A DNA stretch of 64,000 bases from Thermothielavioides terrestris NRRL 8126 (taxonomy: Eukaryota > Ascomycota > Sordariomycetes > Sordariales > Chaetomiaceae): assembly GCF_000226115.1 (NCBI RefSeq), contig NC_016460.1, forward strand, positions 3,348,001 through 3,412,000. Reading direction: 5' to 3'. Position numbers and translations under genes: made by a program. The first letter of the stretch is position 1. Every line of letters begins with the position of its first letter. Below the pieces are notes generated by a model. The model saw nothing but the letters and a program-made list of their open reading frames with translations. It had not been told where the DNA came from and did not search any database. Below are positions 9,755 to 20,688 of this stretch, one piece after another.

Positions 9755-12510
9755 TCGAGACTCTTCCTGGTGGTTTTCGAGTGTGTTGGTTTTCACCTCG
9801 AGCCTTCGCGACAGCAAGCGGCTATCAATCAGCCCTACTGTCGCTCTTGTTCTGCCTATATTTGGCATATCCGCACTTATTCTTTTCTGGGATTGTGTAT
9901 GGGCATCTGTTGGCCCATCTTGGTCTGGCTAGCACACCGCTGCTCTGTCCTTTTTTTTCATCGATCTGAAGATATCGGCGATATGACGACCACAACAAGC
10001 TCGTCATGGATGCATCTTGGGTGCGCATTCCCGGCGTCCGGTTCCGGTTTTCTTCGTTCGTCATTCATGCCCGAGGCGCATACTGCTCCGGTCGGAGTTG
10101 ACTGTCACATTCGCATCGTCAAAAAGCCTACCTGACGTGTCACTCTCCGTGGGGCGTCCTTACGGCGCGGCTTCTAGTGTGTTCCGCTAATGGCGACTTG
10201 CCTCTGCTCTTTTCGGAGGGATGTCTGGGACCACTCATGTCCACTGCTGGAACTTGTCTCGGGCAACTACATTGGGTTTTTCTTTCGGAATTGATGGTAT
10301 CTACCGGTTCGCCTTGCATTGAGCGGCGAAGGAAAGGGGGAATAATCTGTTCTGTTTTGCTGCCGTGCTTCAAGCGGCTGCCATTCAGATCATGTGAGAA
10401 CACTGCACATTGATTGCATGGCACGGTGGCGGGGAGCAATACATGGTGTCGGCGGTCAACGTAGTATTCTGGCGTCTTTGTTTCGGTGTTGGCGGTTAGA
10501 GGGGTGATGATTCTGGCCGGGGAAAGGGATTGACATGACGTGACGAACCATTGATACCCCCTTTTGAAGGATGGTAGATGGGTTATGTACTACTACACTG
10601 GGGTCGGAATAAAACAGAGAATGGTCACACTCGTGCCTCGCTGGTGGTGCTGGTGGTACAGTACATTGCGCCGATGCGGCGTTGCATGTGACAACAGGCA
10701 CTGGTGAACGGGGTGCCGTCGCAGACCGAGGTTCACTTCCATATGCCTTCCTGTCGAAACAAGGACAATGGACACACATATGAAAACAATGGATTAGTGG
10801 TTCACGCACTCAGGCCAGCCCAAGCACCAGAATCCACGCTTGGTTAGCTATCACTTAACTAACGCACGTAGCTAGCTGGCTAGCTGTGGTAGTTAGACCG
10901 CTAGACCTGCCCTCGACAGGTAGGAGAGAGATATAGCCTAACGGTATTACACCACAAACCAAAACCCCGGGGCATGACAGAAGTCACCGAAAAGAGAGAA
11001 AGCGCCGATGAGAGAGCACCGAAGGGGAAAGTGAGGGTAAAAAAGAGAAAAGAAAAGATAAACAGATACAGTGTTAACCCACTCGCTGTCACATCTGCGG
11101 TTTCAAGCCGCCGGAAAGACACACACACCAACAAACCATGTTAGAAAACCAGCACAATCTCCGCCCTTCCTTTGTGTGTTCCACGTTCCAATTTCCAACG
11201 TAAGAGCTCATTCCCATTGCCATTCCCGACCCAGCAGAGACCATTACCAGAGCGGGAGAGTGAGAGAGAGACACTTCTCTCCATGTTGTGTGTGCGGGCG
11301 CACACAAGTGTGTGGTGAGAGGAGGAGGGTGAGTGGGTGAGTAGATGAGTGCAAGGAAGGGACCCAAGCACCTGGTGTCCGACCGTCTGTCCGTCCGTCC
11401 TCGTCCTAGCCAATCCCATGCCACAGACCCCAACGACCGCTCAGCGCCTGCGGGTGTATCCGCTCACACCCCCCAATCTCCCAGCCCATAACCGAGTGCT
11501 TCCACCGCAATCCTCGGTGTATCCGGGACCGCACCCGGCATACATGCACAGCTGAGCATCCTCCTATATCATCGATCGGCCCTAGCACAAGCTCACCAGT
11601 CAACCTGGTCCCTTGCCCTGTCCCCGCTCCCCTCCTTTCTGCCCAGTTTCTGGCCAAACCCGCCCCAGACAGCCCGCAGTTTGGCGTGCCACCTCCTGAG
11701 GGCAGGGAGGATGACACCGCCGCTGCGAGCCGAGGGGGGATCGGGATCGGCAGGGGGACTAGAGGGGGCAGTGGTGTCGGGACGGGGCAGGGAACAGGGA
11801 ACAGCAGCGGAGGCGGAGGCGCGGGAGGCAGAGGAGACAGGGTCGGGGTAGGGAGGCGGCGGCGAGAGCGGTTCTGCGGGTGAGTGTGGAGGGTCCGGTC
11901 GTGGGTGGGATTGATATGGGTGCGAGCTTTTCCAGAGCAAGTGCAGCGGCTTGGTAAAGTCCAGCGCTGGCAGAGACGAGGGTCGAGACGCTGGCGCTGA
12001 TGACCGTTCGACGGTGCGTGCTGCGGCCATAGAAGACGGGGAGCCTCCCTCTTCCGTCTGCAGCTTCAGCTGCGGTTTTGGCTGTGGGTTGGTATCAAAG
12101 TCTGGTTGAGACATCAAAGTAAACGTCGAGGGTAAATGTCCGACCAGCGAGGACCAGGTTGGGCTTGGTTGAATAGGCTGTCGTCGCCCTGTATCGGTCT
12201 GTGCTGGTGGTTCTGTTGATGGGGCGCGTGATAGGATAATAAGCGGAGACGAGCTCCGCGAGTCAGCTTCTCTGCCATCCCGTGTTGGCGGTTCTTGATT
12301 TGTCTGCAGGCCGCCTGCGACGGAGGACAAATCTATCAACTCATTTCCGCCACCTGGCGATAATTCTTGGGAAGTCGATAACGCCTGTTCTCCGGGGTTG
12401 GCTGGGAAGGAATGAACGCCATCTTCTCCGCCGCTCTCCGATCCCCCTCTCTCCGGGGCTGTACTGGCGTTCAGGTCATGCCCGGGGCGAACGCGGCCAC
12501 AGCCAGGCTC
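9755..12510. other. Long convergent intergenic region (2.8 kb), no firm gene
   Basis: This lies between the stop codons of PUS7 and the MAP kinase kinase. It contains a GCTAGC-rich tract (10845-10910) and several TACCTA-like motifs. A 248-codon Ser/Pro-rich minus-strand frame (12339-11593) is the longest open stretch, but it shows no domain and lies just downstream of the kinase stop. I treat it as probable 3' UTR or a doubtful gene. Confidence 0.4.
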
Positions 12511-14179
12511 CTATGCCTGCGATTGTGCCTGGGTTTCCTGCTCGTCCCAGCCCCAGACCTGCGAGAGGTAACGGCGCATGTTGACGCGCTTGGTGGCCAT
12601 CTCCTTCATCCAGGGATGTTCCAGCATGCGCCAGGGGGTGGCTCGGCGAGCGGGCTCCTTTTCAAGACTAGAGTGAAAGTTCAGCGACACAGATCACTCG
12701 GTAAAAACATGTACAAGGCAGTGGAAGGTAAAACATACCAGCAGTCGATGAAGTATTTGAAGTTGCCGCTCCAGTAGATGTTGGCTTCGGGCTCGTCCTT
12801 GAGCTTGGGCGTGGGGTGCTTGACGATGTACGTCAGCAAATCTAGCGGGCTAGCGCGTGGCTGCATCTCGGTGCCGTCGACCGGGAAGGGGAAGCGGTGC
12901 TGGGCGACCTCGAGCAGCGTGATGCCGGTAGACCACACGTCGGACGTGATGGTGTACGACTGGCCGGTGATGCGCTCTGGTGCCATGTAATAGCTGGTGC
13001 CGATGAAGGTGCTAGCGTCACCCTTGGTGCCGAACTCGCCAGACACGCCAAAGTCGCAGAGTTTGACATCGCCGTTACGGCAGAGCAGAATGTTGCTCGG
13101 CTTGATGTCGCGGTGAATGATCTTCTTGGAGTGCAGATAGGTCAAGCCCTGCAAGACGCCTTCGGCAATCTTGCCCAAAACCTTTTCGCCCGTCCGTCCG
13201 CCGAGGCGCTTGACCTCCTTGTAGATGCTGTCGAGCGACCCGCCCTCACAGAACTCCATGGCGATGGAAATGGTGGCTGTGGCTGGGTCGACGAATGCGC
13301 CGTAGTAGCGGCAAATGTGTTGTGAAGCACATCCCTTGTTGAAGCCCAGCTCGCGAATGATCTGCCGCTTCGCATCGGGATCAGGGTTTGTTGTGATGAC
13401 CTATATTCGTGTGTCAGAATGCCTCTACGGCCTGGATGCGACTGAAGCAGGTGTGCGGTTAGGCGTACCTTGAGCGCAAACAAGGTGTTGCCGCCCTGCA
13501 ACTTGCATTTTGTCACAGCACCGCCGGCTCCTTCACCCAGCGTTCCGAGCTCGATGATCCGCTTCTCCATACTCACGATCCGCCAGCCCTCGTCGTCCAG
13601 ATCTTCCACATCGGCTGACCTCGCCTTCTCCAGAGTCAGCTTGTCGAAGCTTTCTAGCCCGTGCAAGCTGCCCTCCCCGTCCACGCTCTCGCTCGCGTTC
13701 GAATAGAGCGATCCGACAGCCGACACCGGATCCCCGGTCTGTCTTGTGGACCCTATACCGTATTGGCTGGCGAAGGAGAGGGCGCTGAACTGGGAGCCGG
13801 CGCTGGTGGGGTTGCTGGCGCGGCCGTCTAGTGGCCCAAAGCTCCCGCTTCTGCTATGGGCAGCGCTGCTTTCGCTGCCGCCGCTAGCACTCTGCAGGCT
13901 CAGGGGCTTGTGTGGCTGTTCCTGCGGCACCGTGGTGCTGCCCATCGGCGTCGCGAGGTGGAGCGTGGGCAGTGCTGGACGCGGGGGAGCAGCCCCTTGG
14001 TTTCCGACGGGCTGGACATTGGGAGACGGAGGAATGGCGAGCCCCAGGCGGGGGGCACGGCCGCCAGAACGAGCGCCGCCGGCCATGGCTGGACGGAGGG
14101 CTGGTGGTGTGGCGGCCATGGTGGGAACTGGCGAAGGAGATTTTTGCGGGATTCCGAGCGAGGGGTGCGAGGGCTGCAT
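12511..14179 (-). CDS. MAP kinase kinase of the cell-wall-integrity pathway (Mkk1/2 type)
   Basis: Three exons: 14179-13469, 13400-12739 and 12667-12511; about 509 residues. An N-terminal Pro/Ser-rich region (with [14 protein letters not shown]) precedes a kinase domain: glycine loop [14 protein letters not shown]-site Lys at the end of exon 1 (FALK), catalytic loop [13 protein letters not shown], and activation loop [20 protein letters not shown] with Ser/Thr in the MAPKK phosphosite positions. The tail ([14 protein letters not shown]) resembles fungal Mkk1/Mkk2/MEK-1. Role by family: phosphorylates the Slt2/Mpk1 MAP kinase under cell-wall stress. Start is uncertain: ATG at 14119 ([10 protein letters not shown]) may be nearer the true N-terminus. 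Confidence 0.9.
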
Positions 14180-16757
14180 TGTGATTCGCATGCAACGGTC
14201 AGCGACGACAAGTTCGAATATCTCGGATTCAACGACCAGATTTGTTGCTCGGGGGCCCTGCTGGGCCTGGGCTCCTTGAGGGAAAAAGAGCAAGGTGTGG
14301 CTGTCCAGAGACCCAGCCGATTACGGATCCACCAAATGGCCAGGCTTCAGGAGAAAAGCTGGCAGGGCAGAGCAGACAGAACAAAGCGGAGGAGATCACA
14401 AGTAAAAAAGAAGGCGGGTCTGAAGACAGCAAAAGGACGGGGAAGCTCATACCAAGGGTGGTGCAGCGGCCTCGCCGCTCTGGTTCGGTGGCGTGGCCAT
14501 TCTTGGGGGCCCGGTCGGTCGGTGCTGGTGGTTGCGTGGAGCGAAGGAGGTGGGCGGCGGGTCTTGCTGGAGCTCCTTCGACTGGAGACAGCAAACCCGG
14601 CTGCGCGCTGCGTGCTGTGTTGCAGACAAACAGGGCGAGATGCAGACCGATGGGCTGGGGTAATAGGGCCGAAGCCAGGCGCTGGCGAGGGCCCAAGTCG
14701 AATAGTCAGGTAACCACTGTGTAATGGCCCAAACGGCGTGCTGCGGAGCACAACAGCAACGCACGCCAAGGGGCGGCGAATGCAAGACCGAGGAACAGCC
14801 GCTGCGACTGCGAAGCTGGCGGCGACGAGGGGTCGAATCAACGAACGAGTCGACTCCCGTTCTCGTTCGTTCGACGTTTCGCGCGTGTGACGAAGGATGG
14901 CTTCTTGAAACAGAGGAAGAGAGAGCGCACGCGGAAAAAATGTGAGAAGCACGCTACTTGATAACGGCGGCGCAGCGAGCTATTTGTCGCTATCTTGGAC
15001 GCCGCCCGCGGAGTTGACTGCGCGCCGCTTCGCTTCGCTTCGGTTGTCGAGCTGTGCCGATTTAACGGTTGCGAGCTTTGGGGTTGGGACCAGGCAGCTG
15101 GTGGTGCTTTTGATGAATCGGCCTCGAACCCCTCCACAGCGCAGGCTGCGGCGGCTAGGCGCTGTTTTTCCAGGGCCTCCCTGGCTTCGCCCGCCGCTGA
15201 TTGCTTCGGGCCGGCCAATGCCCGTGGTTGGGATGGGACGGGATCAGGGGGGCGGGCCCTGAAAAAGGCGGGGCTCTACACTAACTGGACAAAAGCCTGT
15301 CCACGGTTCCAGGTCTGACGGGCCACGCAGGGCCCAGGGGCAACTGAACTGGGAAAGCTCGATCGCGATCCGCGGACAAGCACCGGGTTGGTCAGGAAAG
15401 TGCTCGATGGGGGCGGATGCCTGTTGCAGGATTGTGAACGGAGAACTGAGTGACGCCCGGGCACCAGGGTTCTGGCGGCTGCTGGAGCACGTATCCAGCC
15501 AACAGGGAATTTGTAGGCAACTCGAAAAGCAACACGCGAGAGCCACCCGGGTTGCAGATACGGAGGTAAGAAACTAGGAAAGTGAAAAAAAGGAGCATTT
15601 TGGGCTGGGCTGCAAGGGATTGTTAGCCGCCCATGATCAGCGCTCAGCAGACGCCCACTCCCAAGGTCGCCCGTCATGTTGACGCAGCCCCGCAACGTTG
15701 AACGGGTCACGGCCTTCAAGAACGCAGTCCTACGGGAGCAAGGACTCGGCATGAAGTACAGCATGTGGCAAGTGCAGGATCTCGGGCACCTGATTCGGAT
15801 GGCCCCATTGCAAGACGCCGGTTTCCGAGCTGCCTGAGATGAAGGGCAGAGACGACCTCGCCATGTTGGCGAAGCCGAGGTGAGCACTGTAAACTACCTT
15901 ACCTACCTAGTCCTGGTGAAGGACCTAACTCGCCGTAAATACCTCCCTTGGAGGTAGCTATTGGGTACCAGGTATGGTTGATGGTGGAAGCTGATGGCTG
16001 TGTTCTGCCTCCTCGCTACCTTACCGCAGCTCTTCGCTCAATCGCGGCTCCTACCTCTACCGACGGAGCACTCCACGGATTATACTGGTTAGCTAGGTAG
16101 TTGTGGTGGTCAGCTGCTTCCTGGTCCGGAACTCGGCACCGTGCATGCGAACCCTGGCCGTAAATCCAAGGTCTACGGAGTGCTTTGGTACACAGTTTGT
16201 GCGCTTCGGCGGTCTCTGACCAGCGAAAACGAATCATCTGTGGTGAAGATGACGCGGGGTACGGAATCGCGATGGCGTAAGTTAGAAGTCAGTGTGTAAG
16301 GCCAGGCCTTGACCATCCACCTCAGGTAAGCTTGGGTACAGGCCTACCTACAGCCATGCAACAACCTGGAAACCCTCTGAATTCATTGTATTTCATGACG
16401 CCGGACGTCAAGCGATGGCGTTCAAGTTTTTGCATCTTCACACGGTGCTGTGACCCAGTCCCGACTGTGATGATGCAGCATGGTTCCAGGTTTTCCCAAG
16501 CGCCTGGCGCTAACATTCCTCACTAATAAGCGCTGTGATGCGTGCCTTCGTTGGTCCGCGGCTGCTTGAGTGCCACTGAGATTTGAGTGGGTCGCGGCTC
16601 CTCGAGCCTACCGTTGCCCTTCGCCAAGAAGGCCTCCACTCTTTTTTTTCCAGGAACAGCTCGACCAAAAATTTTGGTTTGGCGATGAGAAGTTAGAACA
16701 GCTGCTTGAGTGCTGGTCTGCAGGCGTAGAATCTTGAACCGGCTCGTCCAGCTAGCC
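14180..16757. other. Divergent intergenic region (2.6 kb), no gene seen
   Basis: Lies between the starts of the MAP kinase kinase and DBP8, so it should contain both promoters. Short frames on both strands (e.g. 15887-15276 minus, 14242-14724 plus) show no domain. Between about 15890 and 15980 there is a cluster of TACCTTACC/TACCTACC/GGTAG motifs. Confidence 0.4.
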
Positions 16758-18554
16758 ATGCCGTCAGTTGGCCCTGCAAAGGGCAAGCCCAAGGGGCAGC
16801 TAAAAAAACGACACCAGGAAGTCGAGGGGGCAGCCTCAGACTCGGAAGCAAGTTCACCAGCAGCATCCGAAGGTGCAAGGGCAAGCGCCAGCGCGCCAAG
16901 TGCAAATGCAAGTGTCGCTTCAGAATCAGACACGGATGCGGATGCGGATTCCGACTCGCTGGACAGCGTCAGCCCCAGGAAGCGGCGTCGCACCTCTCCT
17001 GCGGCGGATGACGATGCAGATGCCGATGCCGAGCCGCAGCCCAGGATCTTCAAGTCTGCCTTCAATGTGCCGTCGCGCATCAAACGCAATCACCAGGCCG
17101 CAAACGCGGCCGAGACCGGCCGGCCCAGCAACCCGGAGCCCCAGCCCAAGGCTGAGCCAGCGCCCCGGGTTACGGCCCCTTTGGATGCCAATACCACCTT
17201 CGAGTCGCTGGGCGTCCGGCCATGGCTGGTGCAGTCTCTAGCCAACATGGCCATCAAGCGCCCAACCGCGATTCAGAGGGAGAGCATCCCGATGCTGCTC
17301 AAGGGGAGAGACTGCATCGGCGGCAGCAGGACTGGTTCGGGTAAGACGGTGGCCTTCTCGGTGCCCATCCTACAAAAATGGGCCGAGAACCCGTCGGCCA
17401 TCTTCGGCGTCATCCTTACCCCGACCCGGTGAGTGATCTCTGCTGGAGATGACTGATTGGCGTAGTACAGCTGCTGATCTCGCCGCCACAGAGAGCTTGC
17501 GCTCCAAATCTACGAGCAGATCAAGGCCATCTCATCGCCACACTCGCTCAAGGCCATCCTGGTCACGGGCGGCTCAGACATGCGGTCGCAGGCCATCGCC
17601 CTGGCCCAGCGGCCGCACATCGTCATTGCCACTCCCGGCCGCCTGGCCGACCACATCCGCACATCGGGCGAAGACACCGTGTGCGGGCTCCGGCGCGTCC
17701 GCTTCGTGGTGCTCGACGAAGCCGACCGACTGCTGGCGGCCAACGGGCCGGGAAGCATGCTCCCGGACGTGGAAGAGTGCCTGGGGGCGCTGCCGCCGCC
17801 AGCCGAGCGGCAGACCCTCCTCTTCACGGCCACCATCACCCCCGAGGTGATGGCGCTCAAGAGCATGCCGCGCCAGCCCGGCCGGGACCCGGTCTTCGTG
17901 TGCGAAGTCGACACGGAGAACCTCGCCATCCCGCCCACCCTCAACCAGATGCACCTCCAGGTGCCCGTCACCCACCGCGAGCACTACCTGCACATGTTCC
18001 TGCTCACGCCCGCCAACGTGGACAAGTCGGTCATCATCTTTTGCAACCGGACGTCGACCGCCGACTTCCTGCATCACCTCCTCCGCCTGCTTGACCACCG
18101 CGTGACGGCGCTGCACTCCAAGCTGCCGCAGCGGCAGCGCATCGACAACCTCGCGCGCTTCCGCGCCTCGGCGGCCCGCATCCTGGTGGCCACCGACGTC
18201 GCCGCCCGCGGCCTCGACATCCCCGAGGTGAAGCTGGTCATCAACTACGACATCCCGCGCGACCCCGACGACTACATCCACCGCGTCGGCCGGACGGCGC
18301 GCGCCGGGCGCAAGGGCGACGCTGTGACGTTCGTCGGCCAGCGCGACGTCGATCTCGTGCTCGCCATCGAGAAGCGCGTGGGCCGGCAGATGGAGGCCTG
18401 GCAGGAGGAGGGCGTCAACCTGGAGACGAGGGTGATAAGGGACGCGTTGAAGTTGGTGGGCGAGAAGAAGCGGGAGGCGCTGTTGGAGGTGGAGGAGCAG
18501 AGGGAGGTCGGCGGGAAGAGGAAGAGGGGGAAGCAGAAGCTGAGGGCGACTTAG
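16758..18554 (+). CDS. DBP8: DEAD-box ATP-dependent RNA helicase Dbp8
   Basis: Two exons, 16758-17428 and 17492-18554, with a 63-bp intron that splits the Arg codon of the PTRELA motif; 577 residues. After an acidic Ser/Asp-rich N-terminus come, in order, the Q motif ([14 protein letters not shown]...PTAIQ), motif I (SRTGSGKT), PTRELA, TPGR, DEAD, FTAT, motif V ([13 protein letters not shown]) and motif VI ([11 protein letters not shown]). The C-terminus is lysine-rich, which fits a nucleolar protein. By family it acts in 18S rRNA processing and 40S subunit assembly. Its stop is only 83 bp from the stop of the convergent decarboxylase gene. Confidence 0.92.
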
Positions 18555-18637
18555 CGGGCTGGGTGTCGCTGACGGACGGGTTGTAAGTCGCCCACGCTAA
18601 GCAGCCATAGATCTATGCATGAACGGATAATGTCGAG

Positions 18638-20005
18638 CTAATCGATGCCCCCAGTGAGACGAGGCGTTGCTCCCGAGTCCTGCTCTTTGGCCGGCTCCTC
18701 ATACAGCCTCAGCACCCTCACCGCATTCCCTCCCATCACCAGCGCCGCCTCCTCACTCCCCTTCCCCAACGCCCTGTTTACAGCCTCCACATTCAACCGC
18801 ACGCTTTCCCACTCCCCCTCCTCCTGCCCCTGTTCTTCCCCCACAGGCGGAAAGAACGGGTGATCCGTCCCAAACATCAACCTCTCGGCCCCCTCCCGGC
18901 CGCCACCACTAGCCTCCACCGCCGCCCTCAGGCCCACCTCGCTATACACAACCGCATCCAGATACACCTGCTCCCTCAGCACCTCCCACACCGTTCTCCT
19001 CCTCCTCTCGCCCCCCTCTTCACCCCGCGCCCGAGCAAGCGCGGCATCATGCCTGACGCAGCTCTCGATCCTCCCGGCCAGGAACGGCAGCGTGCCGCCG
19101 GCGTGCGCCAGGATCAGCCGCAGGCCGGGCACCGCGTCGAACACGCCGGCGAGGTACATGCGCGCGACCGCGACCGTCGTCTCCATCGGGAACCCCAGCG
19201 CGAGCGGCAGCACGTGGCCGTACGCGCCGGCCGCGGCGCGCGCGCCGAAGACGTCATTTGGCAAGCCGTAGTGCGGGTGCAGGAACACGGGCAGCGGATG
19301 CGCGTTGTTGTTATTGTTGTTGTGCGGGTGGTCCGCCTCCTCCCCCTCCTCCACCTCCTCCTCCTCCGAGGAGGAGGTGGAGGAGGGGGAGGAGGACAGC
19401 GCGGCGAAGATGGGGAGCAGTCGCGGGTCGTCCAATCCCCCCTCCCCGCCGCTCAGGCCGGACGTGCCCATGATGACGCCGCGGCAGTGCGGGAGGGCGG
19501 TGCGGATGTGGGCGATGCAGGCGAGCACGTCCTCTTGCGGGGCCGTCAGCGGCAGCGCGGCGAAGAAGTACAGCTTGCCCGGGTGGGCGGCGCACATGGC
19601 CTCGAACGAGGCGTTGATCTGCCACGCGACGGCGGCGGCCGTGGACGGCGGCAGGAAGTCCAGCCAGGGGTTGGCGAGGGAGAGCACGGAGATGTCGATG
19701 TGGTGGGTGCGCATGAAGCGCAGCTTCTCCGCGACCGAGGTGAAGTGCTTGGTCAGGGGGCGGCCGGGGGCCGGGGCGGTGGGGTCGCCCAGGGCCTTCT
19801 CGAGGGCTGGGAGCTCGGCCTCGAGGAGGATGAGGCGCGGGTCCGGGTCGGGCGAGGTCCCTGTGGAGGGGAAGCTGCGCACGAGGGGGAGCGTGGTGCG
19901 CGAGGCGAGCATCGAGATGTACTCGGGCGGGTACATGTGGGTGTGGATGTCGACTACGACTCTGGGTTTGGACTTGGCGTCCTTGGGATCTTGGGGTTCA
20001 GCCAT
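18638..20005 (-). CDS. Uracil-5-carboxylate (isoorotate) decarboxylase, amidohydrolase/ACMSD family
   Basis: Single exon, 455 residues. The Zn-binding HxH is H21/H23 in VVVDIHTHMYPPEYISML. Further metal and active-site blocks are FLHPHYGLPN, LGFPMETTVAVARMY, LAHAGGTLPFLAGRIESC and MFGTDHPFFPP. I recognise the overall series as that of fungal isoorotate decarboxylase (IDCase). The reaction is uracil-5-carboxylate to uracil plus CO2, the last step of thymine salvage. The neighbour starting at 20689 on the other strand is thymine 7-hydroxylase, which makes this substrate, so the context supports the call. A low-complexity insertion (Ser run, Glu run, then Asn run) sits between the DDPRLLPIF and FLHPHYG blocks and would loop out of the barrel. 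A general ACMSD-type decarboxylase is the alternative. Confidence 0.88.
   Translation of the reverse strand: MAEPQDPKDAKSKPRVVVDIHTHMYPPEYISMLASRTTLPLVRSFPSTGTSPDPDPRLILLEAELPALEKALGDPTAPAPGRPLTKHFTSVAEKLRFMRTHHIDISVLSLANPWLDFLPPSTAAAVAWQINASFEAMCAAHPGKLYFFAALPLTAPQEDVLACIAHIRTALPHCRGVIMGTSGLSGGEGGLDDPRLLPIFAALSSSPSSTSSSEEEEVEEGEEADHPHNNNNNNAHPLPVFLHPHYGLPNDVFGARAAAGAYGHVLPLALGFPMETTVAVARMYLAGVFDAVPGLRLILAHAGGTLPFLAGRIESCVRHDAALARARGEEGGERRRRTVWEVLREQVYLDAVVYSEVGLRAAVEASGGGREGAERLMFGTDHPFFPPVGEEQGQEEGEWESVRLNVEAVNRALGKGSEEAALVMGGNAVRVLRLYEEPAKEQDSGATPRLTGGID
19336..19395. repeat. 28-bp perfect inverted repeat with 4-nt loop inside the decarboxylase gene
   Basis: A C/T-only arm at 19336-19363 is followed by CTCC and then its exact complement, a G/A-only arm, at 19368-19395. 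On the coding strand the first arm is read as mostly Ser codons and the second as mostly Glu codons, so the hairpin creates the Ser-run/Glu-run insertion in the protein. Confidence 0.9.
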
Positions 20006-20688
20006 TGTGGTGTTTGTGTGCCTGTGGTTATGGCTTGAAGGTCTTCGGCTACGACTGTGTGAAATAAAGCAGCGTTGACATTCCTGTGAGGGAGGTCAAA
20101 CAGGCGGGTAGGTCCTGTGGACTGTGGTATACTTGTAGATGGACTTGCCCAAGTGGGACGAGCCGGGGTGGTCAAGCCTGAGCGCCAAGATAGCACCGAC
20201 CCCGCACCTCCACTTGCCGTTGGCCCCACTTGGTTAACGTTATCTGTGAAGTCGATCTCTTGCAAGGGTGCTTATCAACGCGAGTGCAGGGGTGCGAGGG
20301 GCAGGTATAAGCCAGGACACTTGTTGAAGCTGCGAAGGCGGGAAGGCAGGGTGATAAGGCAAGGTATGCAGACAGTGAGGCCCGGAAACGGCGGCATGCT
20401 CTACTGTGAACGGGGCTGGACCACGATATCTCTGTGTGTGAGCATCTATGCAAGCAAGTAGTCACAATGTTTCGGCACCCGCAGCGAGTGTCGCACTTCA
20501 TACGCAATGAGTCCAAGCTGCGGATCCGTAAAGTGAGACAAAGCAGGCCTACCTCAATTTCTCGTCGGGATCACTGCACGTCCATCAACCTCTGAATCGC
20601 TCATTTGCCCATCTGCAACCTCCATGGTCGCTCTGAATTTTGCATACTCTGCCACGACGAGATAAGTTGACTAGTCAGTCCGGCCATC
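20006..20688. promoter_or_regulatory. Shared divergent promoter region of the thymine-salvage pair
   Basis: This 683-bp region separates the start codons of the decarboxylase (minus) and thymine 7-hydroxylase (plus). No coding content is evident. The divergent layout suggests co-regulation, for instance under nitrogen or pyrimidine control, but I did not identify a specific binding site. Confidence 0.5.

Noticed and set aside
11593..12339. 248-codon minus-strand frame, Ser/Pro-rich
   Set aside because: No domain or recognisable motif, and it lies just downstream of the MAP kinase kinase stop. More likely 3' UTR, although a small gene cannot be excluded.
15276..15887. 203-codon minus-strand frame upstream of the MAP kinase kinase
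   Set aside because: Composition and lack of motifs suggest chance; no splice structure or conserved block.
18860..20038. 392-codon plus-strand frame
   Set aside because: Antisense to the decarboxylase gene, with an Arg/Gly-rich shadow composition.
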